From Mesobacillus sp. S13 (GTDB taxonomy: Bacteria > Bacillota > Bacilli > Bacillales > Cytobacillaceae), in the NCBI RefSeq assembly GCF_020422885.1, contig NZ_CP084622.1, positions 2,623,001 through 2,687,000 on the forward strand: a stretch of DNA of 64,000 nucleotides. Reading direction: 5' to 3'. A program made the position numbers and the translations under genes. Under the pieces are notes generated by a model. The model ran no database searches. It was not told the origin of the DNA and was given only the letters and a program-made list of their open reading frames with translations. Of the stretch, positions 33,411-42,329 are shown piece after piece. The number at the start of each line of letters is the position of its first letter. The stretch's first letter is position 1.

Positions 33411-34016
33411 CTACTTATACGATTTCAATCTATAGACTAAGAATCTTTCATTCGGGTTATTTTCAGGTAACTTCACTTCATTGATCAATTCAAATGGTGT
33501 TTGCGTCTCTAAATAAAAGATATAGTCTTCTGATGGATAATATAGAATCACATCGATATCCCTTTGATCTTCCTCAAAAGAGATTAGGATATTGTTTAAC
33601 ACTTTCATCAAAATTTGAACGGTAAAAGGATTAAAGAAATAAAACTTGTTTTCTTCTGGTGAAATTTCATATTCCTCCGCCAAAACGCAATAAAAATGAA
33701 TTTTATCCGCCCTGTAACGATGGTTCTTTAAGTAATTCTGTTTGTTTTCTAGGGCTTCCATATAGAACGCTTTATTCATTTCAATTCCGGCAACATGGCA
33801 ATTGAAGAGATCATTCAGGTAAAAGTTCATACGTCCTTTCCCACACCCAAAGTCGACTACATGATCATCATGTGCAAGTTTATAATCATTGAAAAATTTT
33901 TCTAACGCACTATATGGTGTGGGTTCATACCGATGGTAATGCAATGAAGTCATGAATCCTTTTTGGTCACCTGTTGTTTTTACATTCAGCAATTTGTCCC
34001 ATTGATGTTCATTCAT
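33411..34016 (-). CDS. Class I SAM-dependent methyltransferase
   Basis: About 201 residues. SAM-binding motif I reads HVVDFGCGKGRMNFYL, and the acidic end of strand 2 is HVAGIEMN. The FYFFNPF segment occupies the motif IV position. Substrate unknown; related cytoplasmic methyltransferases of bacilli are uncharacterised. The second ATG is chosen because TGGAG is 10-11 bases upstream; the first ATG, five codons earlier, would overlap that site. Confidence 0.8.
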   Translation of the reverse strand: MNEHQWDKLLNVKTTGDQKGFMTSLHYHRYEPTPYSALEKFFNDYKLAHDDHVVDFGCGKGRMNFYLNDLFNCHVAGIEMNKAFYMEALENKQNYLKNHRYRADKIHFYCVLAEEYEISPEENKFYFFNPFTVQILMKVLNNILISFEEDQRDIDVILYYPSEDYIFYLETQTPFELINEVKLPENNPNERFLVYRLKSYK

Positions 34017-34102
34017 AAGCTTGAGCTCCATTCTTAAAGCATCCGCGAAAAAGTTATACTCACATTTTCTTTAAAACAGCCTGCCGCCATAAATAGCTTT
34101 CA

Positions 34103-34471
34103 TTAAAGATCTTTGTTTTTCCGCTCTCTAACTTCCTTCATTTTTTCATAAAAGCTGTCTTCCAAATCTATATCAAAGTAGTTATAAAATTTCAATAGAT
34201 ACGCGAGGCAATCAGCCAGCTCCTTACCAATATCATTTTTGATGCTCTCTTTCGCAGCGACGAACGCCTCTTCTTCCCCCATTCCCTCCTTCACCTTCAT
34301 TTGTGTGAAATTAAAAGCATTCCTCAACTCCTCCGCAACTTCTGCTACCTCAGTAGTCAGAAGTAAATAGTTATTCAATAATGACTCTCTGCTTTTAGCA
34401 TAGTTTTCTTTATTGATTTCCCAGCCCATTTCTTTTTGATATTCCTTTGTATATGCTTGTAACTCTTTCAA
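34103..34471 (-). CDS. MazG-like nucleotide pyrophosphohydrolase family protein
   Basis: 122 residues, all helical. The metal-binding acidic residues of the MazG fold are visible as TTEVAEVAEELRN (E-x3-E type) and GKELADCLAYLLKF (E-x2-D). Such proteins hydrolyse non-canonical NTPs to the monophosphate. TTG start with GAGGTG upstream. Confidence 0.78.
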   Translation of the reverse strand: MKELQAYTKEYQKEMGWEINKENYAKSRESLLNNYLLLTTEVAEVAEELRNAFNFTQMKVKEGMGEEEAFVAAKESIKNDIGKELADCLAYLLKFYNYFDIDLEDSFYEKMKEVRERKNKDL

Positions 34472-34557
34472 TTCGACACCTCTTCCGGTAAAATTATCCT
34501 GTTGTCGTTATGGCATTCTTACTATCATTTTAACTTAATATATCAACATGAGGGGAA

Positions 34558-35898
34558 ATGGCGCAAAAGATGAACTCGGAAAAAATGAAAAGAAATAGAG
34601 CAGTAGTAGCAGGAGGCAGCATTGCAGGCATGCTTGCTGCAAGGGTCCTGTCTGAGTTTTTCAATGAAGTATTAGTAATAGAAAAAGATAAAAGCGCTGA
34701 ACTGGGCATGAACAGGAAAGGCGTTCCGCAGAGTGTCCATGGCCATGTCTTATTGAAAAGTGGTGAAGAGATCCTTGAGGAGTTTTTCCCTGGAATCATT
34801 GAGGAATTGTCCGAAAAAGGAGCGAAAAAATCTGATTTTGCTGGAGATCTCGTTTGGTCACACCACGGAAGTGAGAAGATTCGATTTGCTTCAAATGTGT
34901 TCATTAGTCAGCAAAGTCGTCCATTACTTGAAAGACAAATTCTGATGAGGCTGGAAAAGATGTCAAATATTCATTTTCGATTCGGCTGCAAAGTTAAGAG
35001 TCTACTAATTAATAGGAATGAAATTGATAGAGTGGTATTCGAGGATGAAGAAGGATTAATAATCGAACTCCCAGCAGATTTAATAATCGATGCTTCTGGG
35101 GCTGCGGCACTCCATAACCAATGGCTAAGGGAGTCAGGATACCAAACTCCTTCCAAAACAGAAGTTAAGGTGGATTTATTTTATGGCAGTATGGTCTATA
35201 AAGGATTCTCTTCTGGATCAACGGATTGGCACAGTCTTCTCGCTTATCCTAATCCTCCAGAGACTAATCGCGGCGGGACGATTTCCCCTATTGAAGGGAA
35301 TCGTATGTTGGTAACCCTGATTGGCTATGGTACCAAGGATGTCCCTAATGATGCAGACAGTTTTATGCGATATGCAAAAACACTTGAACACCCTGATTTA
35401 TATGAGGTGATAAAAAATGAATTACCATACTCGCAGAAAGTTGAGGTCTATCGGTTCCCTGCCCTTCGCCGTTACCATATAGAGAAACTTAAAGATTTTC
35501 CTTCTGGCTTGCTCGTGATGGGTGATGCTATTTGTCGGATCGATCCTGTTTTCGCACAGGGAATGAGCCTTGCTGCAATGGAAGCTAAGGCATTGAAGGA
35601 GCTATTAATGAAGGAGACAACCAAGAAACAGTTAACAAAAAGCTACCATAAAAAGGTCGGAAATATCCTTCAAATCCCCTGGCTAATTGCCTTAACAGAA
35701 GACTTTCGGTTCCGAACGACCAAAGGAAGAAAGCCAATAGGTCTTTCGATGTTACAATGGTTCGTAAAGAAAGTCGTGGCGGCAAGCACTCATAATGAGG
35801 ATGTTTACACTCAGTTCATCCAGGTTCTGCATCTAAAAAAGCATCCAATATACCTTGCGAGACCCGATATTCTTGCTAAAGTATTTAAGAATTCTTAG
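34558..35898 (+). CDS. FAD-dependent monooxygenase/oxidoreductase
   Basis: 446 residues. N-terminal Rossmann dinucleotide-binding motif VVAGGSIAGMLAARVL and E in VIEKD bind FAD; GDAICRIDPVFAQGMSLAAMEA is the second FAD motif of the phenol hydroxylase/geranylgeranyl reductase group. DLIIDASGAA is the conserved central segment. The substrate is unknown, probably a lipid or aromatic compound. The start is uncertain: AGGGG is only 2-3 bases before this ATG, and a second ATG lies four codons later. The gene is alone, divergent from the MazG-like gene. Confidence 0.83.
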   Translation: MAQKMNSEKMKRNRAVVAGGSIAGMLAARVLSEFFNEVLVIEKDKSAELGMNRKGVPQSVHGHVLLKSGEEILEEFFPGIIEELSEKGAKKSDFAGDLVWSHHGSEKIRFASNVFISQQSRPLLERQILMRLEKMSNIHFRFGCKVKSLLINRNEIDRVVFEDEEGLIIELPADLIIDASGAAALHNQWLRESGYQTPSKTEVKVDLFYGSMVYKGFSSGSTDWHSLLAYPNPPETNRGGTISPIEGNRMLVTLIGYGTKDVPNDADSFMRYAKTLEHPDLYEVIKNELPYSQKVEVYRFPALRRYHIEKLKDFPSGLLVMGDAICRIDPVFAQGMSLAAMEAKALKELLMKETTKKQLTKSYHKKVGNILQIPWLIALTEDFRFRTTKGRKPIGLSMLQWFVKKVVAASTHNEDVYTQFIQVLHLKKHPIYLARPDILAKVFKNS

Positions 35899-35912
35899 TT
35901 AACATAATGGCC

Positions 35913-35962
35913 CCCCGAATGTAAGATTCGGGGATCCCCCACTTCTCTCTGAAATAAGTGGG
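35913..35962. repeat. Adjacent GC-rich hairpin pair after the monooxygenase gene
   Basis: Two hairpins in series: CCCCGAAT gtaag ATTCGGGG (35913-35933) and CCCACTT N11 AAGTGGG (35938-35962). There is no T run, so ordinary termination is unlikely. Such paired subterminal hairpins are seen at ends of IS200/IS605-type elements; no tnpA or tnpB is present, so at most a remnant end. The remaining bases to 36238 show nothing recognisable. Confidence 0.45.
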
Positions 35963-36238
35963 TCGATACTATTGAGATCACTCAAAATTTGCATGCCTTT
36001 TTAAATACTCCGTTTTTCAAACATGTACTTGTTTCACATTTTAAACAATGAACACTGTGAAGGGTATTGGATTAAATAAAATGACATCAATAAAGTGGCC
36101 TACTGCCATCTTTAGAAGGATTTCCCAATAAGTATTGGTATTTTTATGTTAAAAAGTGTGTTAGGCTTGAGGGAATGATAAATATCTAGGGCTATTCGAC
36201 TTTTCTTAGTCACCCCCTTATGGGAAGGAGATCGAGAA

Positions 36239-36604
36239 ATGAAAGAAATCAGTGTTTTCCTAGATGACTACCGCAAGGCTCCCGAAGGCTATGTTTTAGC
36301 AGAAACAATAGATGAATGTCTCATTCTCTTGAAAAACTATGAAATCGACCACCTGTCTTTAGATCATGACCTTGCAAGCCATACCAGAAATGGATTGATG
36401 CTTGTAAAAATAATGGTCGAGAAACAGCTGTATGCCAATCGAATCACGATTCATTCTGCAAACTCGGTAGGCGGGAAAGCTATGTATAAATGTTTCAAGC
36501 AAGCCCAGAATGACTACCTTATGCCTCAGTCTATAAATATTCTTTTGCGTCCCCTGCCCCTGCACTCCTTTACTTCACGGATGCTGTCTATATATAAAAA
36601 ATAG
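36239..36604 (+). CDS. Cyclic-phosphate-processing receiver-domain protein (cREC-like)
   Basis: 121 residues of receiver-like fold. VFLDDYRKAPEGYVLAETID is the family's start (paired acidic residues and the DDxRxxPxG segment), followed by LSLDHDL with the phosphoacceptor-like aspartates and ITIHSANSVGG. Comparative genomics has linked this receiver variant to handling of cyclic-phosphate RNA ends; no experiment on this protein is known to me. AAGGAG lies 8-9 bases before the ATG. No ligase or polynucleotide kinase neighbours. Confidence 0.76.
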   Translation: MKEISVFLDDYRKAPEGYVLAETIDECLILLKNYEIDHLSLDHDLASHTRNGLMLVKIMVEKQLYANRITIHSANSVGGKAMYKCFKQAQNDYLMPQSINILLRPLPLHSFTSRMLSIYKK

Positions 36605-36676
36605 TCAGCTTTTAAGTTCCCACATTCCCTTGCTGAAAAGGTTTAGTACCCATTTCTGTTATCTGGTATCAAGATG

Positions 36677-36707
36677 AAAAATGGACCAGAACCTCTGGCC
36701 CATTTTT
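36677..36707. terminator. Bidirectional terminator, cREC / racemase
   Basis: AAAAATGGaCCAGA / TCTGGcCCATTTTT stem with a short loop between convergent genes. Confidence 0.85.
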
Positions 36708-36709
36708 CC

Positions 36710-37402
36710 CTAGGTATTGAGTGCCTTTTCCACTACTCCATTAGCATGTATTACGGTTGTATCAAATAGAGGAATAACTGCATCTTCTTGCTTAATCAAC
36801 AGTCCGATTTCTGTACATCCCAGAATGATGCCTTCTGCCCCTTCAGCAGCAAGGCCTTCAATAATACTTTTAAAGTTTTCTCTTGAGGAGGGCTGGATAG
36901 ATCCAAGGCACAATTCATCGAAAATCGTTTTATTGATTAAGTTCCGATCTTTTTCGTCTGGAATTATAACCTCGATATTTTCTGTTTGGATTCTTGATTT
37001 GAAGAAATCCTGTTCCATCGTATACTTAGTTCCAAGCAAACCGACTTTTTTAATTCCCATCTTTTTGATTTGTGCTGCAGTCTCATCTGCTATGTGAACA
37101 ATTGGCAGGCTTGTCTTCTGGCAAATTTGGTCAATCACCTTATGCATTGTATTGGTGCAAATCACGATGAAATCAGCTCCTGCTTTTTCCAGTGAAATAG
37201 CCGCTTCACCTAAAATCTGCCCTGCTTCATGCCATCTGCCTTCTGATTGGCATCTTTCTATATCATTAAAATCAACACTAAATAAAATGATTTTTGCAGA
37301 ATGCAATCCTCCAAGCTGCCGTTTTACTCCCTCATTGACTATCCGGTAATATTCAGCAGATGACTCCCAGCTCATACCACCAATCATTCCAATCGTCTTC
37401 AT
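36710..37402 (-). CDS. Aspartate/glutamate racemase family protein
   Basis: 230 residues. The two catalytic cysteines of the cofactor-independent racemase fold are present in VICTNTMH and ILGCTEIG. MKTIGMIGGMSWESSAEYYR is the characteristic start. It probably racemises aspartate or another amino acid (E. coli YgeA-like broad specificity is possible). AAAGGAGAG upstream of the ATG. Confidence 0.9.
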   Translation of the reverse strand: MKTIGMIGGMSWESSAEYYRIVNEGVKRQLGGLHSAKIILFSVDFNDIERCQSEGRWHEAGQILGEAAISLEKAGADFIVICTNTMHKVIDQICQKTSLPIVHIADETAAQIKKMGIKKVGLLGTKYTMEQDFFKSRIQTENIEVIIPDEKDRNLINKTIFDELCLGSIQPSSRENFKSIIEGLAAEGAEGIILGCTEIGLLIKQEDAVIPLFDTTVIHANGVVEKALNT

Positions 37403-37550
37403 AATGATCTCTCCTTTGATTTCATACTATATATTACTACAAGTTCCATAAACGTAATGAATAAGCCTTCAAAAATGCGGTTTTTTCTTTACAGACATAT
37501 AGGAATAGTTAATAATTAACAAAACACTTCATTTATTAAGGAGAAATTGT

Positions 37551-39059
37551 TTGGAATCATTTATGAATTTTAGGAAACAACTTTTACATAATTACATCTT
37601 TGGCTCAAGCTTAGCAGTTTTAGGAGTAGGAGGAATTTTTATTTTCTTCACACTATCTCTTTCTGCATTTGAATTTTTTGTCCTGGCTGCTATTTTAACA
37701 ATTTCTTTCTTTTCCATGATCATTATTGAGTACTTTGCTTTTTCAAAGGATATTAAGCCCATCTTGAAAGTTTATGAAGAAGGTTGCTTAAATTTGAACT
37801 CTTTGCATCATGCCTTTGCCAGGCTGCACAGTTTTCCCACTCTGACTTTTAAAAGGATAATGGGCCCGCATTTAATCGGCTTATCAGCTCCCGCAGTGAT
37901 TCTAGCAACATACTTTATCCATTTGGAATTGTTGAGTATTCCCTATTCTTTTGTGCTTTTTGCAATGATTGGAGCAATCCTGGTAGCCGGGATGCATGGT
38001 ATAATTGAATTTTTCCTAACAATAAAGGCAATACAGCCATTGCTCAAAGAGCTATCCAATATAGCAGATCAACATTTCAGCGAGTCTCTATCTCTGGAAG
38101 GTAAAAGAATAATCTCGATTAAGCGAAAATTCCAATTAAGTTTTCTTTATATAACCGTTTTTCCAATTTTATTATTCGGTCTTGCGACTCAAGTAAAGCT
38201 CGATATAGTGCGAGAATCGATTCAAAATTATTGGAGCTGGGCTGGCTTCATAATCCTTATAGGTCTTGCTTTCGCTTATTATGGTTCAAAATTACTATTT
38301 TTGGATGTAAACCAACCTATAGTCCAACTGCAAAACTCCATGAAAAATGTTCAGGAAGGGAACCTAACGGCAAAAACCGACGAATTATACTCCGATGAAT
38401 TCGCAGGCTTAGTTAGTGGCTTCAATCACATGGTTGATGCCATCAATATTCGGGAACAACAAAACCAAATGATGTTCGAGAGTTTGCTCGAGAGTTTGTC
38501 GGCAGCATTAGATGCTCGTGATCCTTATACTGCGGGACATTCCGGAAGAGTAGCAGCTTATTCATTCCAAATCGGAGAAAAGTATGGATTATCGGTACAT
38601 GAACTTTCATTGTTAAAAAAATCAGCGATCTTGCACGATATTGGCAAGATTGGCATCACGGATAAAATCTTGCAAAAAGACGGAAAACTCACAGATGAGG
38701 AATTTGCCGAGATTAAAAAACATCCCTTAGTTGGTGCGAATATAGTTCAGCAAGTACAAGGGGTTACAGACATGGACGTAGTTATTGAAGGCATAATGTA
38801 TCATCACGAACGTTATGACGGCCGTGGGTATCCATTGGGAATATCAGGAACTGCCATACCTCTATTTGGGAGAATCATTGCAGTGGCAGATGCGTTTGAT
38901 GCCATGACTTCCAACAGACCTTATCGGAATGGAATGTTGTTTGATAAAGCACTAACAATAATTGAACAAGGTAAGGGTTCTCAATGGGATCCAGAGTTTG
39001 CAAGCATCTTTGTAGAATTGATGAAAGAACCAATGAAAGCAAAAAAGGTGACCTCCTAA
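37551..39059 (+). CDS. Membrane HD-GYP phosphodiesterase (c-di-GMP)
   Basis: 502 residues. About six membrane helices in two groups before residue 250, then a HAMP-like linker (VQLQNSMKNVQEGNLTAKT), then an HD-GYP domain: DPYTAGHSGRV, ILHDIGKIGI (HD), HPLVGA, MYHHERYDGRGYP (the GYP loop) and IAVADAFDAMTS. All metal ligands appear intact, so cyclic-di-GMP hydrolysis is expected. TTG start with AAGGAG 7 bases before it; an ATG four codons later is an alternative. It may oppose the diguanylate cyclase at 5.3 kb, though the genes are unlinked. Confidence 0.9.
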   Translation: MESFMNFRKQLLHNYIFGSSLAVLGVGGIFIFFTLSLSAFEFFVLAAILTISFFSMIIIEYFAFSKDIKPILKVYEEGCLNLNSLHHAFARLHSFPTLTFKRIMGPHLIGLSAPAVILATYFIHLELLSIPYSFVLFAMIGAILVAGMHGIIEFFLTIKAIQPLLKELSNIADQHFSESLSLEGKRIISIKRKFQLSFLYITVFPILLFGLATQVKLDIVRESIQNYWSWAGFIILIGLAFAYYGSKLLFLDVNQPIVQLQNSMKNVQEGNLTAKTDELYSDEFAGLVSGFNHMVDAINIREQQNQMMFESLLESLSAALDARDPYTAGHSGRVAAYSFQIGEKYGLSVHELSLLKKSAILHDIGKIGITDKILQKDGKLTDEEFAEIKKHPLVGANIVQQVQGVTDMDVVIEGIMYHHERYDGRGYPLGISGTAIPLFGRIIAVADAFDAMTSNRPYRNGMLFDKALTIIEQGKGSQWDPEFASIFVELMKEPMKAKKVTS

Positions 39060-39092
39060 AAGAACAGCAGAAGCCTTAGTGAAATAACGCCA

Positions 39093-39118
39093 AAGAGCAA
39101 TGTTTTCACATTGCTCTT
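39093..39118. terminator. Bidirectional terminator, HD-GYP / esterase
   Basis: AAGAGCAATG / CATTGCTCTT stem with a 6-base loop, followed by a T-rich run. Confidence 0.85.
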
Positions 39119-39134
39119 CTTTATTTATGAACTC

Positions 39135-39741
39135 TTAAAACCTGCGTACATACCATTCGCGTGCAGCTTCCACCTCATTTAGGGTCAATTGATGCCCGCT
39201 GTTCTCCCAATGCATTTCTATATGAGCATTAGCTTTAAGCAATAGTGACTTCAATTCCTCTGACTCGGCTGCAGGACAAATCGGGTCGTTCTTCCCGGCA
39301 GCTAAGAACACTTCTGTACCGGAAAGTTCCGGCAGGTCAATCCCTCTTCTAGGAACCATTGGATGGTGGAGGATTGCTCCTTTGAGGGCATTCTTGTAGT
39401 GGAAAAGTAAGCTAGCGGCGATATTGGCGCCATTCGAATAACCAACTGCAACAATGTTGCTACGGTCAAGTTCATATTTTTCCGAGGCATCATCTAAGAA
39501 CTCATGTAGTTCTTGAGTACGGAAGACCAAGTCCTCTTCATCAAAGACACCCTCAGCAAGCCTCCTGAAAAAACGAGGCATTCCATTTTCAAGGATGTTC
39601 CCTCGCACACTCAATACAGTCGCTTCCTGGTCAATCATATTCGCCAATGGAAGGAGATCGTTTTCATTTCCCCCTGTACCATGCAGCAGCAATAATGTTG
39701 GTTTCGATGAATCTGTTCCTTTTTTTTTAAATATGTTTCAT
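39135..39741 (-). pseudogene. Phospholipase/carboxylesterase-type hydrolase with disrupted 5' end
   Basis: From about 39719 down, the frame encodes a complete alpha/beta hydrolase: LLLHGTGGNENDLLPLA (oxyanion region), VAVGYSNGANIAAS with the catalytic serine, AGKNDPICP with the aspartate and NSGHQLT with the histidine. But the well-placed start, ATG at 39741 with GGAAGGAG upstream, runs MKHI and then meets TAA. The relatives' usual start of MKHIFKKGTD continues in another frame after a run of nine A. The 5' end is therefore out of frame by one base, with a stop as well. Either the gene is freshly inactivated, the assembly has a homopolymer error, or translation starts further in. The rest looks fully functional. 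Confidence 0.7.
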
Positions 39742-39919
39742 TTTAAGTCTCCTTCCTTTTCAAAGATATCTTTACCCCTGGTTTATCGTTATATATCTCG
39801 AATTCAAGATAATTGTATAAATTATAGTTCCTTCTGTCAAGGAAGTACCTGTTGAATGGAGATAGAAATAGTCAAATTGGTTGAATGAAACAGGATAAAA
39901 TGGAGCAGTAGCTGCCATC

Positions 39920-40288
39920 TCAAATAGTATCAAAGGATAGTATATAGGCGCTGACTGTAACAGCAACAATGATGAGGGCGGCTGCAAGCCATAATTCAAT
40001 GTCAAAAAACAAAATGGTCCCCGTGATTGAGATCCACATTAAGCTCAGGCTAAGCACCTTATTTTTAAGGGTTATTCCGTTTTTCTCACGGAAGTCCTTA
40101 ATGTACCTGCCTAACCATTTATTCTTGATTAATTTTTGGTACAATTCATCTGAAGCCTTCACATAACAGGCTGCACCCAGCAGGATCAGCGGGGTGGTCG
40201 GTAAGAGAGGAACAACAATCCCAATCACTCCCAGGGCTATTGAAAGTGTCCCTATGATGATCAACAAAGCTTTTAGAGCGAAATTCAC
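39920..40288 (-). CDS. YbaN family (DUF454) membrane protein
   Basis: 122 residues. The hydrophobic N-terminal segment IIIGTLSIALGVIGIVVPLLPTTPLILLGAACY, with its PLLPTTPFxLL-type motif, is diagnostic for DUF454/YbaN; two more helices follow at the C-terminus. Function unknown. GTG start with AGGAGGGA 8-9 bases upstream. Confidence 0.88.
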   Translation of the reverse strand: MNFALKALLIIIGTLSIALGVIGIVVPLLPTTPLILLGAACYVKASDELYQKLIKNKWLGRYIKDFREKNGITLKNKVLSLSLMWISITGTILFFDIELWLAAALIIVAVTVSAYILSFDTI

Positions 40289-40437
40289 CTTTTATCCCTC
40301 CTGAATCTTTTTCTGTGATTTCTTCACGAACATGTTAGTACCATAACTAGTAAATTTTAAATCTTCACTTTAAGAGACAATGACAAAATTATCCTATAAC
40401 ACCTGCATGAATTCAATACCTTTACCGGCAAAAAACT

Positions 40438-40468
40438 AAAAAGCTGCTCCCTTAGGAACAGCTTTTTA
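40438..40468 (-). terminator. Terminator overlapping stop of the 90-aa gene
   Basis: AAAAAGCTGcTCC / GGAaCAGCTTTTT; the minus-strand stop codon is the first bases of the stem. Confidence 0.78.
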
Positions 40469-40738
40469 GTTAAGAGTTATAGAATGTCTAGTATAATAGT
40501 GGCTATATCTATAGAAAAATTCCACTTGAGCCTCTTGGCTCCCGACAGTGAAAATATAAATGGTTTTTGTTGGTTTCGACTGTTTTAAATAAGAAATACC
40601 TTGCTCCAATGCATATTCCTCTAGATACGTCTCAAGCTCCTTCTTCTTGATTGTATTAGGAGATTCCGATATCGACTGTTGTTTTTCCAATACAAAAGTA
40701 TCAATGCATGAAACTAAATCTTGTCTGCTTATGTTCAT
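40466..40738 (-). CDS. Hypothetical protein, 90 aa
   Basis: Not recognised. A soluble, mixed alpha/beta small protein (SRQDLVSCIDTFVLEKQ helix, then TKTIYIFTVGSQEAQVEFFY strands). The ribosome site is weak: AAAGGAATG about 15 bases before the ATG. A terminator sits exactly at its end, which supports expression. No functional context: neighbours are the DUF454 and DUF2294 genes. Confidence 0.5.
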   Translation of the reverse strand: MNISRQDLVSCIDTFVLEKQQSISESPNTIKKKELETYLEEYALEQGISYLKQSKPTKTIYIFTVGSQEAQVEFFYRYSHYYTRHSITLN

Positions 40739-40786
40739 TATAGTATATAATCATTCCTTTACAGTTAAAAAATCCATATTTGACAA

Positions 40787-40836
40787 TAAAAAAAGTCAGA
40801 AAAGGATTATATATTCATTTCATCCTTTTCTGACTT
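40787..40836 (-). terminator. Terminator on the minus strand, orphan or of the DUF2294 transcript
   Basis: AAGTCAGAAAAGGAT / ATCCTTTTCTGACTT with a 14-base loop and a run of seven T when read on the minus strand. It lies 150 bases beyond the DUF2294 stop; the bases between carry no convincing gene. Confidence 0.8.
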
Positions 40837-40985
40837 ATGATTTGGTTCTATGCCCATTCATTGCTATCAGAATTAATGTATTTAATTGTTAAAGATTTTT
40901 CAATTAAGCAAGGTTAAGAGTTTTAACCTTTACCCTTATTAGTATAGTAACATCTTGAAATGGATTATTCAAGAGGTACTTCACT

Positions 40986-41669
40986 TTATGGCTTCAAGAT
41001 AAATAATGTAAAGCTCTTATCCTCATCAAAGTTCCAGTCAACAAAGTAATCAATAACCTTAGCGTCTAAATAGGTTTCATAGGAATTTAGATGTTTATTT
41101 ATTACTTTCTTTTCAAGCTTCCTCTTAGCAATCTTCAAGGTTTCTGAGAAACCTAAATGAATGAATTCTTTTTCCAGGCTGATCAATATGCCTTGACGGA
41201 CAACAATCAGTGTCCGCTCGTTAAGCAGCTTTGAATAAGTGCTTTCAGGAGTTTTTTGAATCTCCTTACTTAGCTCAATTGTTTTTTGCTCAATAAGCTG
41301 TTTATTGACGTATGATTGGGAATTCAGAAGCTGGTCTTGTTCAAAGATGAATAAGAACATTCCAGATTTTTCGTCTAGGTTCCAGTCATAGTAAAATTCC
41401 TTTATTTTATCTTTTGTGTTCGATTCAATATAGGACTTGATTTCCTCTTCGAGCGTTCCCACCATCAAGTCTCTTGTTTTTTGGACATAGACGCTTTGTT
41501 GGTTAGAGAGGAGAGTGTTCTCCATCGGGGATAAAAAGTTGGTAACATAAATTGATACAAAAGGACTCGAGATTGTGCAAAACACGTTACCGGGGCCGCG
41601 TCCAAAATTCTCTCTTAACAACCTTCCTATATATCCGCTTATTTCTTTTTCGAGCAATGAAACTTCCAT
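40986..41669 (-). CDS. DUF2294 family protein, two-domain
   Basis: 227 residues with two similar halves, each running from a helical start (ISGYIGRLLRENFGRGPGNV; YSKLLNERTLIVVRQG) through a long helix to an aromatic strand (FYYDWNLDEKSGMFLFIFE; YFVDWNFDEDKSFTLFILK). The RENFGRGP motif and the duplication fit DUF2294. The function of the family in bacilli is unproven. Start ATG with GCGAGGTA upstream. Confidence 0.8.
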   Translation of the reverse strand: MEVSLLEKEISGYIGRLLRENFGRGPGNVFCTISSPFVSIYVTNFLSPMENTLLSNQQSVYVQKTRDLMVGTLEEEIKSYIESNTKDKIKEFYYDWNLDEKSGMFLFIFEQDQLLNSQSYVNKQLIEQKTIELSKEIQKTPESTYSKLLNERTLIVVRQGILISLEKEFIHLGFSETLKIAKRKLEKKVINKHLNSYETYLDAKVIDYFVDWNFDEDKSFTLFILKP

Positions 41670-41939
41670 AATATACCTCGCAATGCAATTTACTCCTCTA
41701 ATACTATTCCCCCATCCAGGAGTGCAAAAACCCTCAACACATTGTATATAATTTAAGAATATATTGCAGATTTATGTATTATTCTTGTAGTTTTGTCTTT
41801 AAAAGCTTTTTTCAAAAGCGTTGTCATCCTCAATCGAGCTTGAAAAAAAGTGACCTTGCTCTTACTGGAAAAAGGCCTGGCTAAACGTTCCCCATTCATC
41901 CCTTATCCCAATATTGATAGGGCCACTTTCCTATATCCA

Positions 41940-42260
41940 TTAATAAAATTCGGTTTCCCCCTGCCACAAATACTCCTTAAGCGGCAAAGATCTTTCTGTG
42001 TTGAATTTAATTCCTTCTGATTCCAGCAAAAATTTCTGGGTATTGAATGATTCTTCATCTCGAAGGCCGATTTCACCTTTTGAATTGATCACTCTATGCC
42101 ATGGAAGGTTGTATTTATCTGACATGGAATGAAGTATTCGGACAACCTGCCTTGCGGACCTTGGGCTTCCTGCACTCTTTGCTATCTGGCCATATGTCAT
42201 TACCTTTCCAACCGGGATTGCTTGAATAATTCGAATGACTTTAATGGTAAAGTCCGTCAT
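41940..42260 (-). CDS. Alkyltransferase-like protein (ATL, MGMT family without the cysteine)
   Basis: 106 residues. The fold of the O6-alkylguanine transferase C-terminal domain is clear: GKVMTYGQIAKSAGSPRSARQVV (recognition helix with the arginine finger) and LPWHRVINSKGEIG. The alkyl-accepting cysteine of PCHRV is replaced by tryptophan (W54). ATL proteins bind alkylated bases and recruit nucleotide excision repair rather than repairing directly. Length and motif are typical. AAGGAAGTGG upstream. Confidence 0.92.
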   Translation of the reverse strand: MTDFTIKVIRIIQAIPVGKVMTYGQIAKSAGSPRSARQVVRILHSMSDKYNLPWHRVINSKGEIGLRDEESFNTQKFLLESEGIKFNTERSLPLKEYLWQGETEFY

Positions 42261-42295
42261 ATTTCCACTTCCTTTTCTACCAACAATATAACATA

Positions 42296-42324
42296 AAAAT
42301 CCCTGGCCTTAGGCGAGGGATTTT
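42296..42324 (-). terminator. Terminator after the CBO0543 gene
   Basis: AAAATCCCTgGCCT / AGGCgAGGGATTTT stem, minus-strand orientation, six bases beyond the stop. Confidence 0.8.
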
Positions 42325-42329
42325 CAAGT

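Noticed and set aside
40840..40985. Possible extra small gene between the minus-strand terminator and the DUF2294 gene
   Set aside because: No frame with a ribosome binding site could be found; the terminator probably ends a long 3' untranslated region.
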